Shown here piece by piece: positions 1 to 8,473 of a stretch of DNA of 64,000 bases. The DNA comes from Legionella donaldsonii (GTDB lineage: Bacteria; Pseudomonadota; Gammaproteobacteria; Legionellales; Legionellaceae), in the NCBI RefSeq assembly GCF_900452385.1, contig NZ_UGOA01000001.1:62001-126000 (forward strand). Direction: 5' to 3'. Made by a program: the position numbers and the translations under genes. The notes under the pieces were generated by a model, which saw nothing but the letters and a program-made list of their open reading frames with translations, was not told the DNA's origin and did not search any database. Numbering within the stretch: the stretch's first letter is position 1; each line of letters begins with the position of its first letter.

Positions 1-293
1 ATTGAAAAAGAATGTAGTTGTCCGACTACTCTTTGCGGCACGTTAGCTTCTTCCGGATAAATAACGGAAATATGAGCGCCGACATCGTCAGGTGGGATAA
101 AATAGGCCGGTTTTTCAATGACGCCATATTCATTCAGGTAAGGATGAGTATGGTGAATATAGTCATCATTAATTTTTAAATAACAGAAGTTATCACGCTG
201 TTGAATAACACCTTCCGCAGCTAATTGGTTGGTAACCTGCAATACACGCTCACCAGCTAACTCGGTCACAATTATTTTCTCAAATTTGTCCAT
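1..293 (-). CDS. Hypothetical protein, N-terminal part only (gene runs off the window)
   Basis: The reverse strand has an open frame of 97 codons starting at the ATG at 293 (MDKFEKIIVTELAGER) and still open at base 1, so the C-terminus lies outside the window. An upstream ATG at 300 is in another frame and stops after six codons, so 293 is the likely start. The visible part is soluble, with no signal peptide or membrane segment. I do not recognise the family. It reads in the same direction as the MATE and CDF genes on its right, 35 bp after the MATE stop, so it may be the last gene of that leftward unit. Confidence 0.6.
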   Translation of the reverse strand, partial: MDKFEKIIVTELAGERVLQVTNQLAAEGVIQQRDNFCYLKINDDYIHHTHPYLNEYGVIEKPAYFIPPDDVGAHISVIYPEEANVPQRVVGQLHSFS

Positions 294-328
294 TTGACAT
301 CATAAAAAAGGGTGTCGCGGAAGTATAA

Positions 329-1690
329 CTAATTTTCTCGAGCCATTCTCACCTTTATTTTTTTGTTAAAACGCCATAGCAACAAAGACATACTGAACCC
401 AGCCCCTATTGCCATTCCAGACCATAGGCCAACCCCACCGAAATTGAATCGAGTTGCCAGTAAGTACCCAACCGGTAAGGCGATACCCCAGAAGCTAATG
501 ATCGAAGTGATTAAGGTAAAATGGGTATCTTTTAAAGCACGTAAAGCACCAAATAAGGTGATTCGTGTCGCTTCTAATAATTGAAATACGGCACTGACGA
601 CAAATAATTGTTTGGTGTAATTGATTATGAGGGCGTTTTGCGGGTTTTTGACATCCAAATCAATGGCGATTAATAGGTTTGGCCATCGCCAATAAATGAT
701 AGCAAACAAACTCATAAAGCTGATTGAAAGGCAAAGACCTGCGTAATTGGCATGCTTTGCGGCAACAATTTCATTGGCTCCAATTAAATGTCCCATACGA
801 ACGGTTACCGCCTGCGCAACAGAAAAAATAACACTCATGAGTGTCCCCATGTATTGCAAGGCAATTTGGTTGGCAGCAAGTAATTGCGGGCTTAGGGAGC
901 CCATGATCAACGTTAAGGCAAAGAAAAAGCCGACTTCAAAGCAGTACATCACGCCCATAGGTAATCCAATTTTCAATAATTCCCAAATAAATGCAGGCTT
1001 TTCGCGGGTAAAAACAGCGCTAAAATAAACTTGGTAATGTTTATTGACCAAGACGTAGGCCGATAAAATAAAAGCCATGATCCAATAGCTGATAGTGGTC
1101 CCCCAACCAGCACCCGCAATGCCTAAAGCGGGCATGCCGAATTGTCCAAAAATGAGAGAAAAACTAAAAAACAAGGCCAGCAAAACAGACAAGGTGGTAA
1201 ATAACATCACCACACGGCCATGCCCCAGGCCGATTATAAATTCAAAGAGCGCGACAACGATGAAAGTAGGTAATAGGCCCCAGGTCAATGCGTGTAAATA
1301 AGGTTCTGCCAGCAAAGCCAATGAGGGCTTTTGTCCAAAGAATAGAAAGAGAGGTGCCATGTTCCAAAATAAGAAGATGGCGGGAATAGAAAGCAACACG
1401 GCCAATAAAAGCCCATCGCGAACAACGCTGGCCACTCCATGTCGATCTTGTGCCCCATGCTTGTGTGCTATCAAAACATTAATAGAACCCAGGGTTCCGT
1501 AGATAATGACAACAAAAACACCAAATAACCAACTGACGAGAGCGCCAGCAGCCATTGCCTCGTGACTTAAATGAGCGAGGAATACGGTTTCAAAAAATCC
1601 TATGGAGGCACTCACCAGACCCGATATGACAAGTGGGGATGCTAACTTAAGCAAAGGATAGAAATCATTTTTAAGGATCTTCAACCACAT
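329..1690 (-). CDS. MATE-family multidrug/Na+ antiporter
   Basis: Inner-membrane cation-coupled drug exporter of the MATE (NorM/DinF-like) family. The protein has about 12 hydrophobic segments over 453 residues, the usual MATE length. The early segment around PLVISGLVSASIGFFET, the internal pseudo-repeat and short loops fit the family. The frame extends upstream to 1780, but an AGGAGG ribosome site sits six to seven bases before the ATG at 1690 (MWLKILKND), so I place the start there. This removes a 30-residue soluble extension untypical of MATE proteins and the overlap with the CDF gene. It lies 80 bp downstream of the CDF-like gene in the same direction, and the two may be cotranscribed. 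The substrate cannot be told from sequence. Confidence 0.9.
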   Translation of the reverse strand: MWLKILKNDFYPLLKLASPLVISGLVSASIGFFETVFLAHLSHEAMAAGALVSWLFGVFVVIIYGTLGSINVLIAHKHGAQDRHGVASVVRDGLLLAVLLSIPAIFLFWNMAPLFLFFGQKPSLALLAEPYLHALTWGLLPTFIVVALFEFIIGLGHGRVVMLFTTLSVLLALFFSFSLIFGQFGMPALGIAGAGWGTTISYWIMAFILSAYVLVNKHYQVYFSAVFTREKPAFIWELLKIGLPMGVMYCFEVGFFFALTLIMGSLSPQLLAANQIALQYMGTLMSVIFSVAQAVTVRMGHLIGANEIVAAKHANYAGLCLSISFMSLFAIIYWRWPNLLIAIDLDVKNPQNALIINYTKQLFVVSAVFQLLEATRITLFGALRALKDTHFTLITSIISFWGIALPVGYLLATRFNFGGVGLWSGMAIGAGFSMSLLLWRFNKKIKVRMAREN

Positions 1691-1770
1691 ACTTTGCCTC
1701 CTGAATAGTTGGATGCTAACGGTTCGGTACCCGTGCAGCAAAGCGCTGGAGCGACGGTTATAAGGATTGC

Positions 1771-2685
1771 TTAAATCCAATTTTCATTGGTAGTAAAGGC
1801 AATTGTTATCCAACGTTGTGGGCTGTCTCCACCCATCGCATCTGCTATTTCGCGCCGAATTCCATCTAGCTCTTCTACACTTGAGATAGGGTAATTAGCA
1901 GGCACAACAAGGTGTATTTCAATAAATTGTGCACGGCCTATTTTGGCTACATAACTGGCGTAAGTTTTAAAGCCATAGCGTACAACCAGTTGATCCAAAA
2001 AAAGCCTTACCTTTTCATCAAGCCCAAAGGGGGCAATCAGAAATATATCGCGCATGGCGTTAGCGACTGTGGACATGGGCACAAAAATTAAAAAGAGAGA
2101 AAGGACAGCTAATACAAGTGGATCAACATAAGGAGTGAGATACTGGTATCGCCCTCCATCCATGAAGGTAGCAATACCAAATGCAACTAAAAGGGATAAT
2201 GAAATGGTGCCGGACATTAACCAGCTATGGGCGTCAAGTCTTAAAAATTCAGAATTAACAAGTTGGTTCTTTTTGCGCACATAAAAATACATATACATGG
2301 ATAAAGTTGCCATTAATAAGGCGATAAAAAAAGCCAGATCAAAATTTAATTCGCGCCCCCCCGATAAAAAGCTACCAATGGCGTTGATTAGTGCATAAGC
2401 CGAAAGCAGGATAAGAACACTACCATTAAAAACCAGAACCATCGGCTCAACATGCCAATAACCATATTGAAAGCGGCGATTGCCTTCACTCGTCAGGAGG
2501 CGGGTAACCAGTAAAGCAAGGATGGACATGAAGGCATCAATCATGTCAAACATGCCGTCAAACACAATCGCCAATGAGCCAGATAGAAGGCCGAATACGA
2601 TCCCTGTGATTGATAAAAAAAAGGTCATCCCTATCGAGATTTTCAGAATTTGCTGTTCAGCAAACCCCTCAGGGGTCTTCGTCAC
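1771..2685 (-). CDS. Cation diffusion facilitator-like transporter
   Basis: Inner-membrane divalent-cation exporter of the CDF family: about six membrane segments followed by a cytoplasmic domain of about 90 residues. TM2 carries D43 and D47 (FDGMFDMID), matching the DxxxD of metal site A. In TM5 the usual HxxxD is replaced by LDAHSWLMSG, so the canonical ligand pair is not in its usual register. The start is GTG at 2685, preceded by AGGAGA at a good distance. Length (304 aa) is typical. The metal is unknown; the altered TM5 suggests a divergent subgroup rather than a YiiP-type Zn/Fe exporter. The MATE gene follows 80 bp downstream. Confidence 0.8.
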   Translation of the reverse strand: MTKTPEGFAEQQILKISIGMTFFLSITGIVFGLLSGSLAIVFDGMFDMIDAFMSILALLVTRLLTSEGNRRFQYGYWHVEPMVLVFNGSVLILLSAYALINAIGSFLSGGRELNFDLAFFIALLMATLSMYMYFYVRKKNQLVNSEFLRLDAHSWLMSGTISLSLLVAFGIATFMDGGRYQYLTPYVDPLVLAVLSLFLIFVPMSTVANAMRDIFLIAPFGLDEKVRLFLDQLVVRYGFKTYASYVAKIGRAQFIEIHLVVPANYPISSVEELDGIRREIADAMGGDSPQRWITIAFTTNENWI

Positions 2686-2770
2686 CGTCTTCTCCTACAG
2701 CTAATAGTTAGTGGTTATTGTAACCATAATTAGTCATTCCTGATCTAGTTTTTTTGCGCTCAGAATGGAC

Positions 2771-2821
2771 ATCTTTCGATACTCCACTGTATTGGAGCAT
2801 GGGCAGTGAGTGTCGAAAGAT
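2771..2821. repeat. Inverted repeat between convergently spaced leftward genes
   Basis: Arms at 2771-2788 and 2805-2821 pair over nine perfect outer bases (ATCTTTCGA / TCGAAAGAT) and continue with small bulges. There is no T-run on either side, so this is more likely a structured or dispersed repeat than a clean rho-independent terminator. The rest of the 2686-2894 intergenic stretch shows nothing further. Confidence 0.5.
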
Positions 2822-2894
2822 CTCTAATAAATTGGCAGTCTGGCTCGGAGGGCCGACCTGGTCATTGACGATTGCCATGAGCTAAATGCTTTCC

Positions 2895-4196
2895 TTAATA
2901 ACCGACCAGTACGATATTGGTTATAGGCGACTGAAAGTCCAATAACCGGGTGGAAATTTTTTGAGAAACGGTTTTTGGTTGATAATGGCAGAGATAAATA
3001 TGGATAGGTGCCGAGTCAATTTTCGATAAAATCGCTTTCTTTTCTTCGGTATTCAGGGGGGCCAATGAAAAAAGGTCCTCGTAGATTGCTATTCTTCTCT
3101 CGTTTTCAGTGTCTGTGGCATAAAATTCATTGAACAAACTCACCAGCATTTCCAAAGTATAAACGCGTTCGCTTTTATCATTTTCAACCCATTGCTTGCC
3201 GTTATAGGCATTATGTCTTTGTAATTCATGGGCAGTGTTTGATTGCAGTATACAATACTCGGACGTGCCGATGTCATCATTAATGGGCAGGATAGTAAAG
3301 ACATGGCCGGCAAAGCCATCCACACTGAAGAATGGTATTCCTTCCTGGTCTGTGGTATCCATCATTTTATGCAAATGGTGCAAATCAAGATAATTCCCTT
3401 CTGTGTTAAGCTCGGTCTTCGAATCCGCTAACAGATTATAAAGATTTGTGGCTAGAGTACCGCAATCAATATGTTTCACTAAATTAGTAATTTGGTCTCG
3501 GGTTATCACGGCTTCGACAACCCGCTCTCGCTCAATCAGGGAAAAATTGAGGATGATATCGGCCGGATCCAGAGAAAAAGCAAATTCATCAACAAAGTCC
3601 TGATGTAGGGCATGATCAAACGAGGAAAGTATTATTTGGCCGTCCAAGGAGAGTTTAGCCTGGTAATGGGACCCTTCTTCTAAATAAAGATAAATAACGT
3701 TTTTTGGTAGTTGCTCTAGCTCTGCATAGTCTCTTTCACTAACCATTCTGACTTCATAACTGTGAAAAGGATTATGAAAACCGGTGGCTTGAAATTGTTG
3801 CAATGCAAGAAGATCTTGTGCAAATTTAGCGCTCATTGGCTTATAGGGTACTAAATGCACAGTTGTTCCAAAAATTTCTCTTAATTGCCTATCTAAAAGA
3901 TGGGACAAATAATTATTAAAATCAGCAACATCAAACTTTTTCCGTTTGGCAAGAAAGGCACCTATTTTGTCAGAAAAATGAAAAGAAAAGTCATTGGAAT
4001 TATAAATGGCAACCGATGGGTTCACTAACTCCGGCTTTTCACCGGTTGCCAAATGATGCATGGCATTAATATTGTCGCCGTATAAAGCCAAAACATCCTT
4101 AATAAGGATTAGTGTTCTTATCGTTTCAAACGATTTAAAAAACAAAAAATTTTTTCTTAATAGCAATTCGCTTTTCATGCGGCTATTGTCTTGCAT
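2895..4196 (-). CDS. Unknown 433-aa soluble protein, candidate Dot/Icm effector
   Basis: I do not recognise the family. The protein is soluble and of mixed composition, with no signal peptide or clear membrane segment. It begins MQDNSRMKSELLL, and an internal Met at residue 7 is an equally possible start since neither has a strong ribosome site. It is a solitary leftward gene with long flanking intergenic DNA. A near-perfect PmrA-type tandem box lies at 4242-4261, 46 bases before the start, a position expected for PmrA-activated effector genes of Legionella. The effector assignment rests on that box and on the neighbour, a glycosyltransferase-like effector candidate. The biochemical role is unknown. 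Confidence 0.7.
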   Translation of the reverse strand: MQDNSRMKSELLLRKNFLFFKSFETIRTLILIKDVLALYGDNINAMHHLATGEKPELVNPSVAIYNSNDFSFHFSDKIGAFLAKRKKFDVADFNNYLSHLLDRQLREIFGTTVHLVPYKPMSAKFAQDLLALQQFQATGFHNPFHSYEVRMVSERDYAELEQLPKNVIYLYLEEGSHYQAKLSLDGQIILSSFDHALHQDFVDEFAFSLDPADIILNFSLIERERVVEAVITRDQITNLVKHIDCGTLATNLYNLLADSKTELNTEGNYLDLHHLHKMMDTTDQEGIPFFSVDGFAGHVFTILPINDDIGTSEYCILQSNTAHELQRHNAYNGKQWVENDKSERVYTLEMLVSLFNEFYATDTENERRIAIYEDLFSLAPLNTEEKKAILSKIDSAPIHIYLCHYQPKTVSQKISTRLLDFQSPITNIVLVGY

Positions 4197-4241
4197 AATT
4201 ATTCGTTAAATAGTGTAATATGCGAGCAATGGTACAGCAGG

Positions 4242-4261
4242 AATATTAAGACAATATTAGG
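4242..4261 (-). promoter_or_regulatory. PmrA-type binding box upstream of the 433-aa gene
   Basis: On the reverse strand the two half-sites read CCTAATATT and CTTAATATT, separated by two bases. The consensus I recall for Legionella PmrA is a tandem cTTAATatT with a two-base gap; one half is perfect and the other has one mismatch. A possible -10 (TATTAC, 4215-4220) lies about 21 bases downstream, so the box would cover the -35 region as in PmrA-activated promoters. Confidence 0.6.
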
Positions 4262-4268
4262 GTGTGTT

Positions 4269-4310
4269 GACAATTGAGCCCTGCTGCGTATGCGGTAAGG
4301 ATCAATTGTC
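4269..4310. repeat. Perfect inverted repeat with GTGTTG-type left edge
   Basis: GACAATTGA (4269-4277) and TCAATTGTC (4302-4310) are perfect complements around a 24-base GC-richer loop. It sits just downstream of the glycosyltransferase-like gene (stop at 4320) and may end its transcript, but there is no T-run. The left edge (GGTGTGTTGACA) and the internal CGGTAAGGATC resemble the hairpin at 40258-40292, suggesting a dispersed repeat family. Confidence 0.5.
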
Positions 4311-4319
4311 GAGATGCTT

Positions 4320-6035
4320 TTATAGAATGTTAGTAGTGATTGGCAATGCTATCTGACCTGTCGCTTCGGTTAGCCCATAACACTCGGCTTGCTGACAAAA
4401 TGAATTTAATTCATCAATCAAAGCCTTGGTTTCACTTTTTCCAATACTTGCAAAAACATCCGATGTGCAATAACTGTCTAAAGCTGCTTTAAATCCCCTA
4501 ACATTAAAATGCTTTGCATTTTCATCGAAATGGTTAAGGATAAGATTTAGTACTCTAATTTTTTCATGCCGTTGATGATAACGATAAAACCCAAGGTAGC
4601 CTGCTAAATCTGCTTCAATTTTTCTTATATGGGTTTCAATTTTTTCTCGCATATCTTTAAAGTTGCGTGGTAAATTTGACTCAGATCTAGCTTTGCTTCC
4701 ACGGAAAAATCGCTGAAACGTTGTAGCTGCATTATCCATTTCCTTCTCGCGCGCTACAGTTGCGTTTTGTCCTTCTTTTAGCCATGATAAATCGTTTCTT
4801 TTTCCAATTTCTGTTTCCCCCAGAATTGTCGCAGCAGCTTTGGCTGTTGCATGGAAAGCGCTAAGGCCATTTTTGGAAACAAAAACTTTTTCTAATCCAT
4901 AGTGAGCAAATGACGATAAAGCGATGCTATTAATAGTGTCACGTTTAAAAAGAAATCTATTAAACCAAGCCAGTATTAACGCGCCAGGGCCGGAAGTATA
5001 GACAACAGACGTTTTCAATAGTGCCATGCGGGTTTGCTCGCGCGATTTTGTTAAAAGCTCTTCATCTGAGGCAGCGACAAGGGTCTCCATTGTTTTATAT
5101 CGTTGAGTGGGTAAAAGGAACCAATTTAACCAGCCCAGTTGCTGTTGTAGTGCATTTCTTTCTATCGTCGCGGCTTGACGCATTATTTCTTCACTCGATA
5201 AATAGGTGTGCAATATGCCTCTAGCAGTAAGAAGACTTCGACTGTATACACTATTATCCGCGGTTTCTTTTATAATTTGGTGGCGCATTTGGCGTGCTGT
5301 TTGGTGTTGACCTATTTCTTTCAATGTATTGGCTGCTTGACAATTTGGATCTGACATGACAAGAACAGGGACTAGAAAATCTGGGAATACCTCTTTTAAA
5401 TTGCTGATATAGGTAGAAATAAAACCTTCAAATGTGGGGGACGCGTTCCTGCAATGCGCCTTATAGAGATATTGTTGTATTTTTTTGATGTCATCCTTGG
5501 CGGCAAAACTATCAACGACGGCTATCGTGTCATTATTGAGAAAGAGTGATTCTACATCACTGCTAAAAGTAATACTTCCCAGATTCATTAACAGCGGTTT
5601 CTCAACGCTCAAAGTCGGAGGTATCTCACTAGTATCAACGTAGACATCGAAATCAGTGTAAGTACCAAGTTCGTAAACAGGTTTTAACCAGCGCAAGATA
5701 TCGCTGCCTACGGCCACATTTCCGCCCTCACTTAAGTGGCTAATTTCGTCTTGATAGATTGCGATTAAATCTTTTTCTTCTTGATTTTCGGAATTAGGAA
5801 TTATATCTCGCTGCACGTCCTTGGCTGTAATATTGTATTTATTACAAAATACTCGAAGCTGCTCTGAGGCTTGCTGAGACAAGAGACTGCTGTCATAAAT
5901 CAAATTGATTTCGTCATTGGGATTAACAGCCCTCATCCTAATAAGGCGCAATTGATTTTCGGGGTTTAAAAAAGAATTGCGATTGTTGCTAAGCCAAATT
6001 TTGACATGATGATGTGGATTGAAAGAATAAGACAT
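4320..6035 (-). CDS. DXD-motif glycosyltransferase with IQ motif, candidate Dot/Icm effector
   Basis: The N-terminal 140 residues resemble the sugar-transferase fold of Legionella and clostridial toxin-type glycosyltransferases: an opening KIWLSNNRNSFL, a GGNVAVGSDILRW segment (104-116), then YTDFDV with the metal/sugar-nucleotide DXD at D128-D130. Such enzymes move a sugar from a nucleotide donor onto a host target. The C-terminal half is helical. Residues 440-450 read FQRFFRGSKAR, an exact match to the calmodulin-binding IQ pattern [FILV]Qxxx[RK]Gxxx[RK]. There is no signal peptide, as expected for a type IV secretion substrate. GAGGAAA lies four bases before the ATG at 6035. A PmrA-like box lies upstream at 6086-6105. 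The donor sugar and target are unknown; the glycosyltransferase call is from motif only. Confidence 0.75.
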   Translation of the reverse strand: MSYSFNPHHHVKIWLSNNRNSFLNPENQLRLIRMRAVNPNDEINLIYDSSLLSQQASEQLRVFCNKYNITAKDVQRDIIPNSENQEEKDLIAIYQDEISHLSEGGNVAVGSDILRWLKPVYELGTYTDFDVYVDTSEIPPTLSVEKPLLMNLGSITFSSDVESLFLNNDTIAVVDSFAAKDDIKKIQQYLYKAHCRNASPTFEGFISTYISNLKEVFPDFLVPVLVMSDPNCQAANTLKEIGQHQTARQMRHQIIKETADNSVYSRSLLTARGILHTYLSSEEIMRQAATIERNALQQQLGWLNWFLLPTQRYKTMETLVAASDEELLTKSREQTRMALLKTSVVYTSGPGALILAWFNRFLFKRDTINSIALSSFAHYGLEKVFVSKNGLSAFHATAKAAATILGETEIGKRNDLSWLKEGQNATVAREKEMDNAATTFQRFFRGSKARSESNLPRNFKDMREKIETHIRKIEADLAGYLGFYRYHQRHEKIRVLNLILNHFDENAKHFNVRGFKAALDSYCTSDVFASIGKSETKALIDELNSFCQQAECYGLTEATGQIALPITTNIL

Positions 6036-6085
6036 CTAATTTCCTCATAACACTTTGATTGATTTGCACGTAATTTTGAGGAAGG

Positions 6086-6105
6086 GTGGTTAAGATAAAA
6101 TTAAA
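6086..6105 (-). promoter_or_regulatory. PmrA-like tandem box upstream of the glycosyltransferase-like gene
   Basis: The reverse-strand half-sites are TTTAATTTT and CTTAACCAC with a two-base gap, so the TTAA cores are 11 bases apart as in the PmrA tandem element. Agreement outside the cores is only partial, so this is weaker than the box at 4242-4261. It lies 51 bases before the start codon. Confidence 0.35.
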
Positions 6106-6185
6106 GCTTGTACGCAAAACGCGCAAAAGTAAAAAGAGGTACAAAAGTGATTTTCTTAGCGGGGTCTGAGGACATGGTTAGGAAG

Positions 6186-6674
6186 CTAGGCCTGATTTTT
6201 TTCATTCTTGGCAATTGTAGCCAGTGCTTTATTCCATATTTGCTCGTTCATATAAAGAAAGTACATTTGCATTTTGTCCTGCGGGGCTTCAATGAAAATA
6301 ATGGTATTGTGATCTTTAAGTTTTGCTTCTTTGTTACCCACAGAGGGAACGTCTTTTGTTACCAAAACATATTTGTTATCAAGAGTAGTCAACATCCTGT
6401 CGAAATTTGTTTTTTCCATGGTTCCATGGACAGCCACCAGGATCTCTTTTTCATTGAAAGTTGCCTGAAGAGAGAGCAATCCTTTGAAATTAATTTTTCG
6501 GGTATCAATTTGGTAAGTTTTTGTTTTGCTCCCTTTATCTTTAGAGGCGAGCGCTAATGAATAGAGCTTGCGGGCTTCTGGCAGCGTGGTCTTATTGATT
6601 TCTAAACCGAAGGGGGTGGGATCAGCAAAGGATAAAAAGGGAATGGTTAAAAGAAACAAAATCCTATAGAACAT
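6186..6674 (-). CDS. Small exported protein of unknown function
   Basis: 162 residues with an N-terminal signal peptide (MFYRILFLLTIPFLSFA) and probable cleavage after SFA, so a periplasmic or secreted protein. The remainder is a mixed alpha/beta soluble domain without cysteines or recognisable motifs. GGGAGGA stands close before the ATG at 6674, supporting this start. I do not recognise the family. The gene is leftward and solitary, between the glycosyltransferase-like gene and a beta-barrel gene; the 255 bp on its right (6675-6929) hold no convincing gene. Confidence 0.65.
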   Translation of the reverse strand: MFYRILFLLTIPFLSFADPTPFGLEINKTTLPEARKLYSLALASKDKGSKTKTYQIDTRKINFKGLLSLQATFNEKEILVAVHGTMEKTNFDRMLTTLDNKYVLVTKDVPSVGNKEAKLKDHNTIIFIEAPQDKMQMYFLYMNEQIWNKALATIAKNEKNQA

Positions 6675-6929
6675 GATTCCTCCCTGATTTAAACTAAAAA
6701 TACGGTTCGATTTGGACTAAATAGTTATAACCTGATGTGATGTACAATATTGTTAGACCATGTTTTATGGTCTCCATTAACAGGTATCAAGTATATTACG
6801 AACTCAGAGAAGAGAGGAAGTGGTTGGCTTTGGTCAATGCTTTTCTTCATTTCAATTGGTATGAAGAGATAGTATCACCACCTTTCAAACCAAAGGGATG
6901 CGCCATTATAGTTAATTTATTGTTCTTTT

Positions 6930-7736
6930 TTACTCATCAAATCGATAATTTAATCCAATTTTAACTATACTTGCGTGAAAGGTTGCAATCGAGAAAAGAG
7001 GGCTAACCATGGATTGTTCGGGTATACCAAAACCGCCTTGTGTATTATAAATAGAGCTCAGCGTTTTTATTGATGGCAGGTCAATGTATAAATATTCAAT
7101 ATTCACCGATACAGGCTTAAATGCTGCAACTTCAATACCTGCGCCTGCTGTCCAGCCGATTTGGTTCTGACGCGACTCATTGCCGCCTATTCCCAGTAAA
7201 AACGAATTATCATTAAAATTATTGCTCACCTTAAGTTGTGCCACGGCCATTCCACCGGTAAGGTAAAGAAGGCTGGGAAAATTCAGCATCCGATACCCCA
7301 ATCGACCACGAAGCGTGAATAACCAATTGGTACGCACAGATGTATAAACAGTATATTGATCGGAGTTACCGGGATAGGGGTTATTCACATTATTTGATGA
7401 GCTTAATGAAAACGAGCCATAATCCAAAGCAGCACCATAGATCATTTGTTTCCAAACCCAATCATGACCTGCCTGGAGACCGACAATCATCCTGTTAGGT
7501 TCTTTCCTCCATGTGCCTGCATTATTGACTGCATCAATATCAGCTGACGTTGCAAAATAAGAGGTGTTTGTGACACTACCAGCATGGGTGGAAATATGAT
7601 TATTTCCAAAACCACCACCCAAATAAAAGCCTGCATAAGGACCTTGCCAGGGAAGGTTGTTTGCTAAGCAAGAAGTTGATATTGCAAACAGAGAAACGAA
7701 TGCATAACATAAAGTTCGCTGATTAATAGCCGGCAT
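6930..7736 (-). CDS. Outer-membrane beta-barrel protein (Omp25/Omp31-like)
   Basis: 268 residues with a signal peptide (cleavage probably after SCLA) and the alternating aromatic/polar pattern of an eight-stranded porin-like barrel. Typical family signposts are WQGPYAGFYLGGGFG near the mature N-terminus, a central TLRGRLGYR strand, a later GWTAGAGIEVA, and the terminal VKIGLNYRFDE, close to the aromatic C-terminal signature of outer-membrane barrels. AAGGA precedes the ATG at 7736. It is divergent from the next gene on the right. Role beyond membrane structure or adhesion is unknown. Confidence 0.8.
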   Translation of the reverse strand: MPAINQRTLCYAFVSLFAISTSCLANNLPWQGPYAGFYLGGGFGNNHISTHAGSVTNTSYFATSADIDAVNNAGTWRKEPNRMIVGLQAGHDWVWKQMIYGAALDYGSFSLSSSNNVNNPYPGNSDQYTVYTSVRTNWLFTLRGRLGYRMLNFPSLLYLTGGMAVAQLKVSNNFNDNSFLLGIGGNESRQNQIGWTAGAGIEVAAFKPVSVNIEYLYIDLPSIKTLSSIYNTQGGFGIPEQSMVSPLFSIATFHASIVKIGLNYRFDE

Positions 7737-7807
7737 CTTGGATGAGTCCTTTCATTTTATTCGCAGTAGTGTATCCTGCTAAACGATGCAATAAAAGGGA
7801 TGTTATC

Positions 7808-8458
7808 ATGCGGATATTAAGGTTTTTTTTGTTAATCCCATTTTTTACTTATTCTTTTACGTCGGCATTTGCTCAAACAAATTTTTCTGGGTTTATGACC
7901 TCGCGTGATCTGTTAAATAGTAATGAATCAGTCTCCAATATAAGTTTGCAAAATAATCGGAATTCAGCCGTAACGGTTTATGGTTTGTATGTGCTTCAAT
8001 ATGCTTATGTAACACCAGGGCAGAGTTGCAATGATGCAACAATCATTTATTCAGCTACAAACAATACAACAGCTGGCGCATTTGTCGCACCCATCGTGAT
8101 TAATCCAGGGAGAAGAGCCCCGGTTGGCAGCAATTATTTGTATAATATGCTTTATCAGGCCATTTATTATGAAAATATTATCATTCCTTCATCTCCTCCG
8201 GGATGCGCACTCCCTGGTTGTACATGGGGGAGTGATACAACCCAATATAATTGGTGTATTTATTTAGGTGCCTTGGCACCCGTTTTCACCACGTCAGGCT
8301 ATACAGCCAATGTACCGCCTTCAACGGAGTTTGCATCAAGTCCAGGGGTTTATAATTATAACTTGATAAGCAATTATATTTATCTTGGTCCTCTTTCTTG
8401 TGATGATAAAACACTCAGGTGTACTGCGGTAAATCAACAAACACAAGTATTTTCTTAA
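7808..8458 (+). CDS. Exported protein, first of two tandem paralogues
   Basis: 216 residues beginning MRILRFFLLIPFF with a signal peptide ending near SAFA. The frame opens at 7742, but the ATG at 7808 is preceded by AAAAGGG and starts exactly at the signal peptide. The mature part shares with the next protein the segments NYLYNMLY, PGCxLPGC and a C-terminal GPLxCxDKTLxC, including paired cysteines that could form disulphides. The family is not one I can name. The two genes are 15 bp apart and look like a duplication; they may be cotranscribed. Confidence 0.7.
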   Translation: MRILRFFLLIPFFTYSFTSAFAQTNFSGFMTSRDLLNSNESVSNISLQNNRNSAVTVYGLYVLQYAYVTPGQSCNDATIIYSATNNTTAGAFVAPIVINPGRRAPVGSNYLYNMLYQAIYYENIIIPSSPPGCALPGCTWGSDTTQYNWCIYLGALAPVFTTSGYTANVPPSTEFASSPGVYNYNLISNYIYLGPLSCDDKTLRCTAVNQQTQVFS

Positions 8459-8473
8459 TACAAGGATCTTGGC

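Noticed and set aside
6737-6964. 75-codon forward frame next to the beta-barrel gene
   Set aside because: Overlaps the end of the leftward barrel gene, no ribosome site and no protein-like features.
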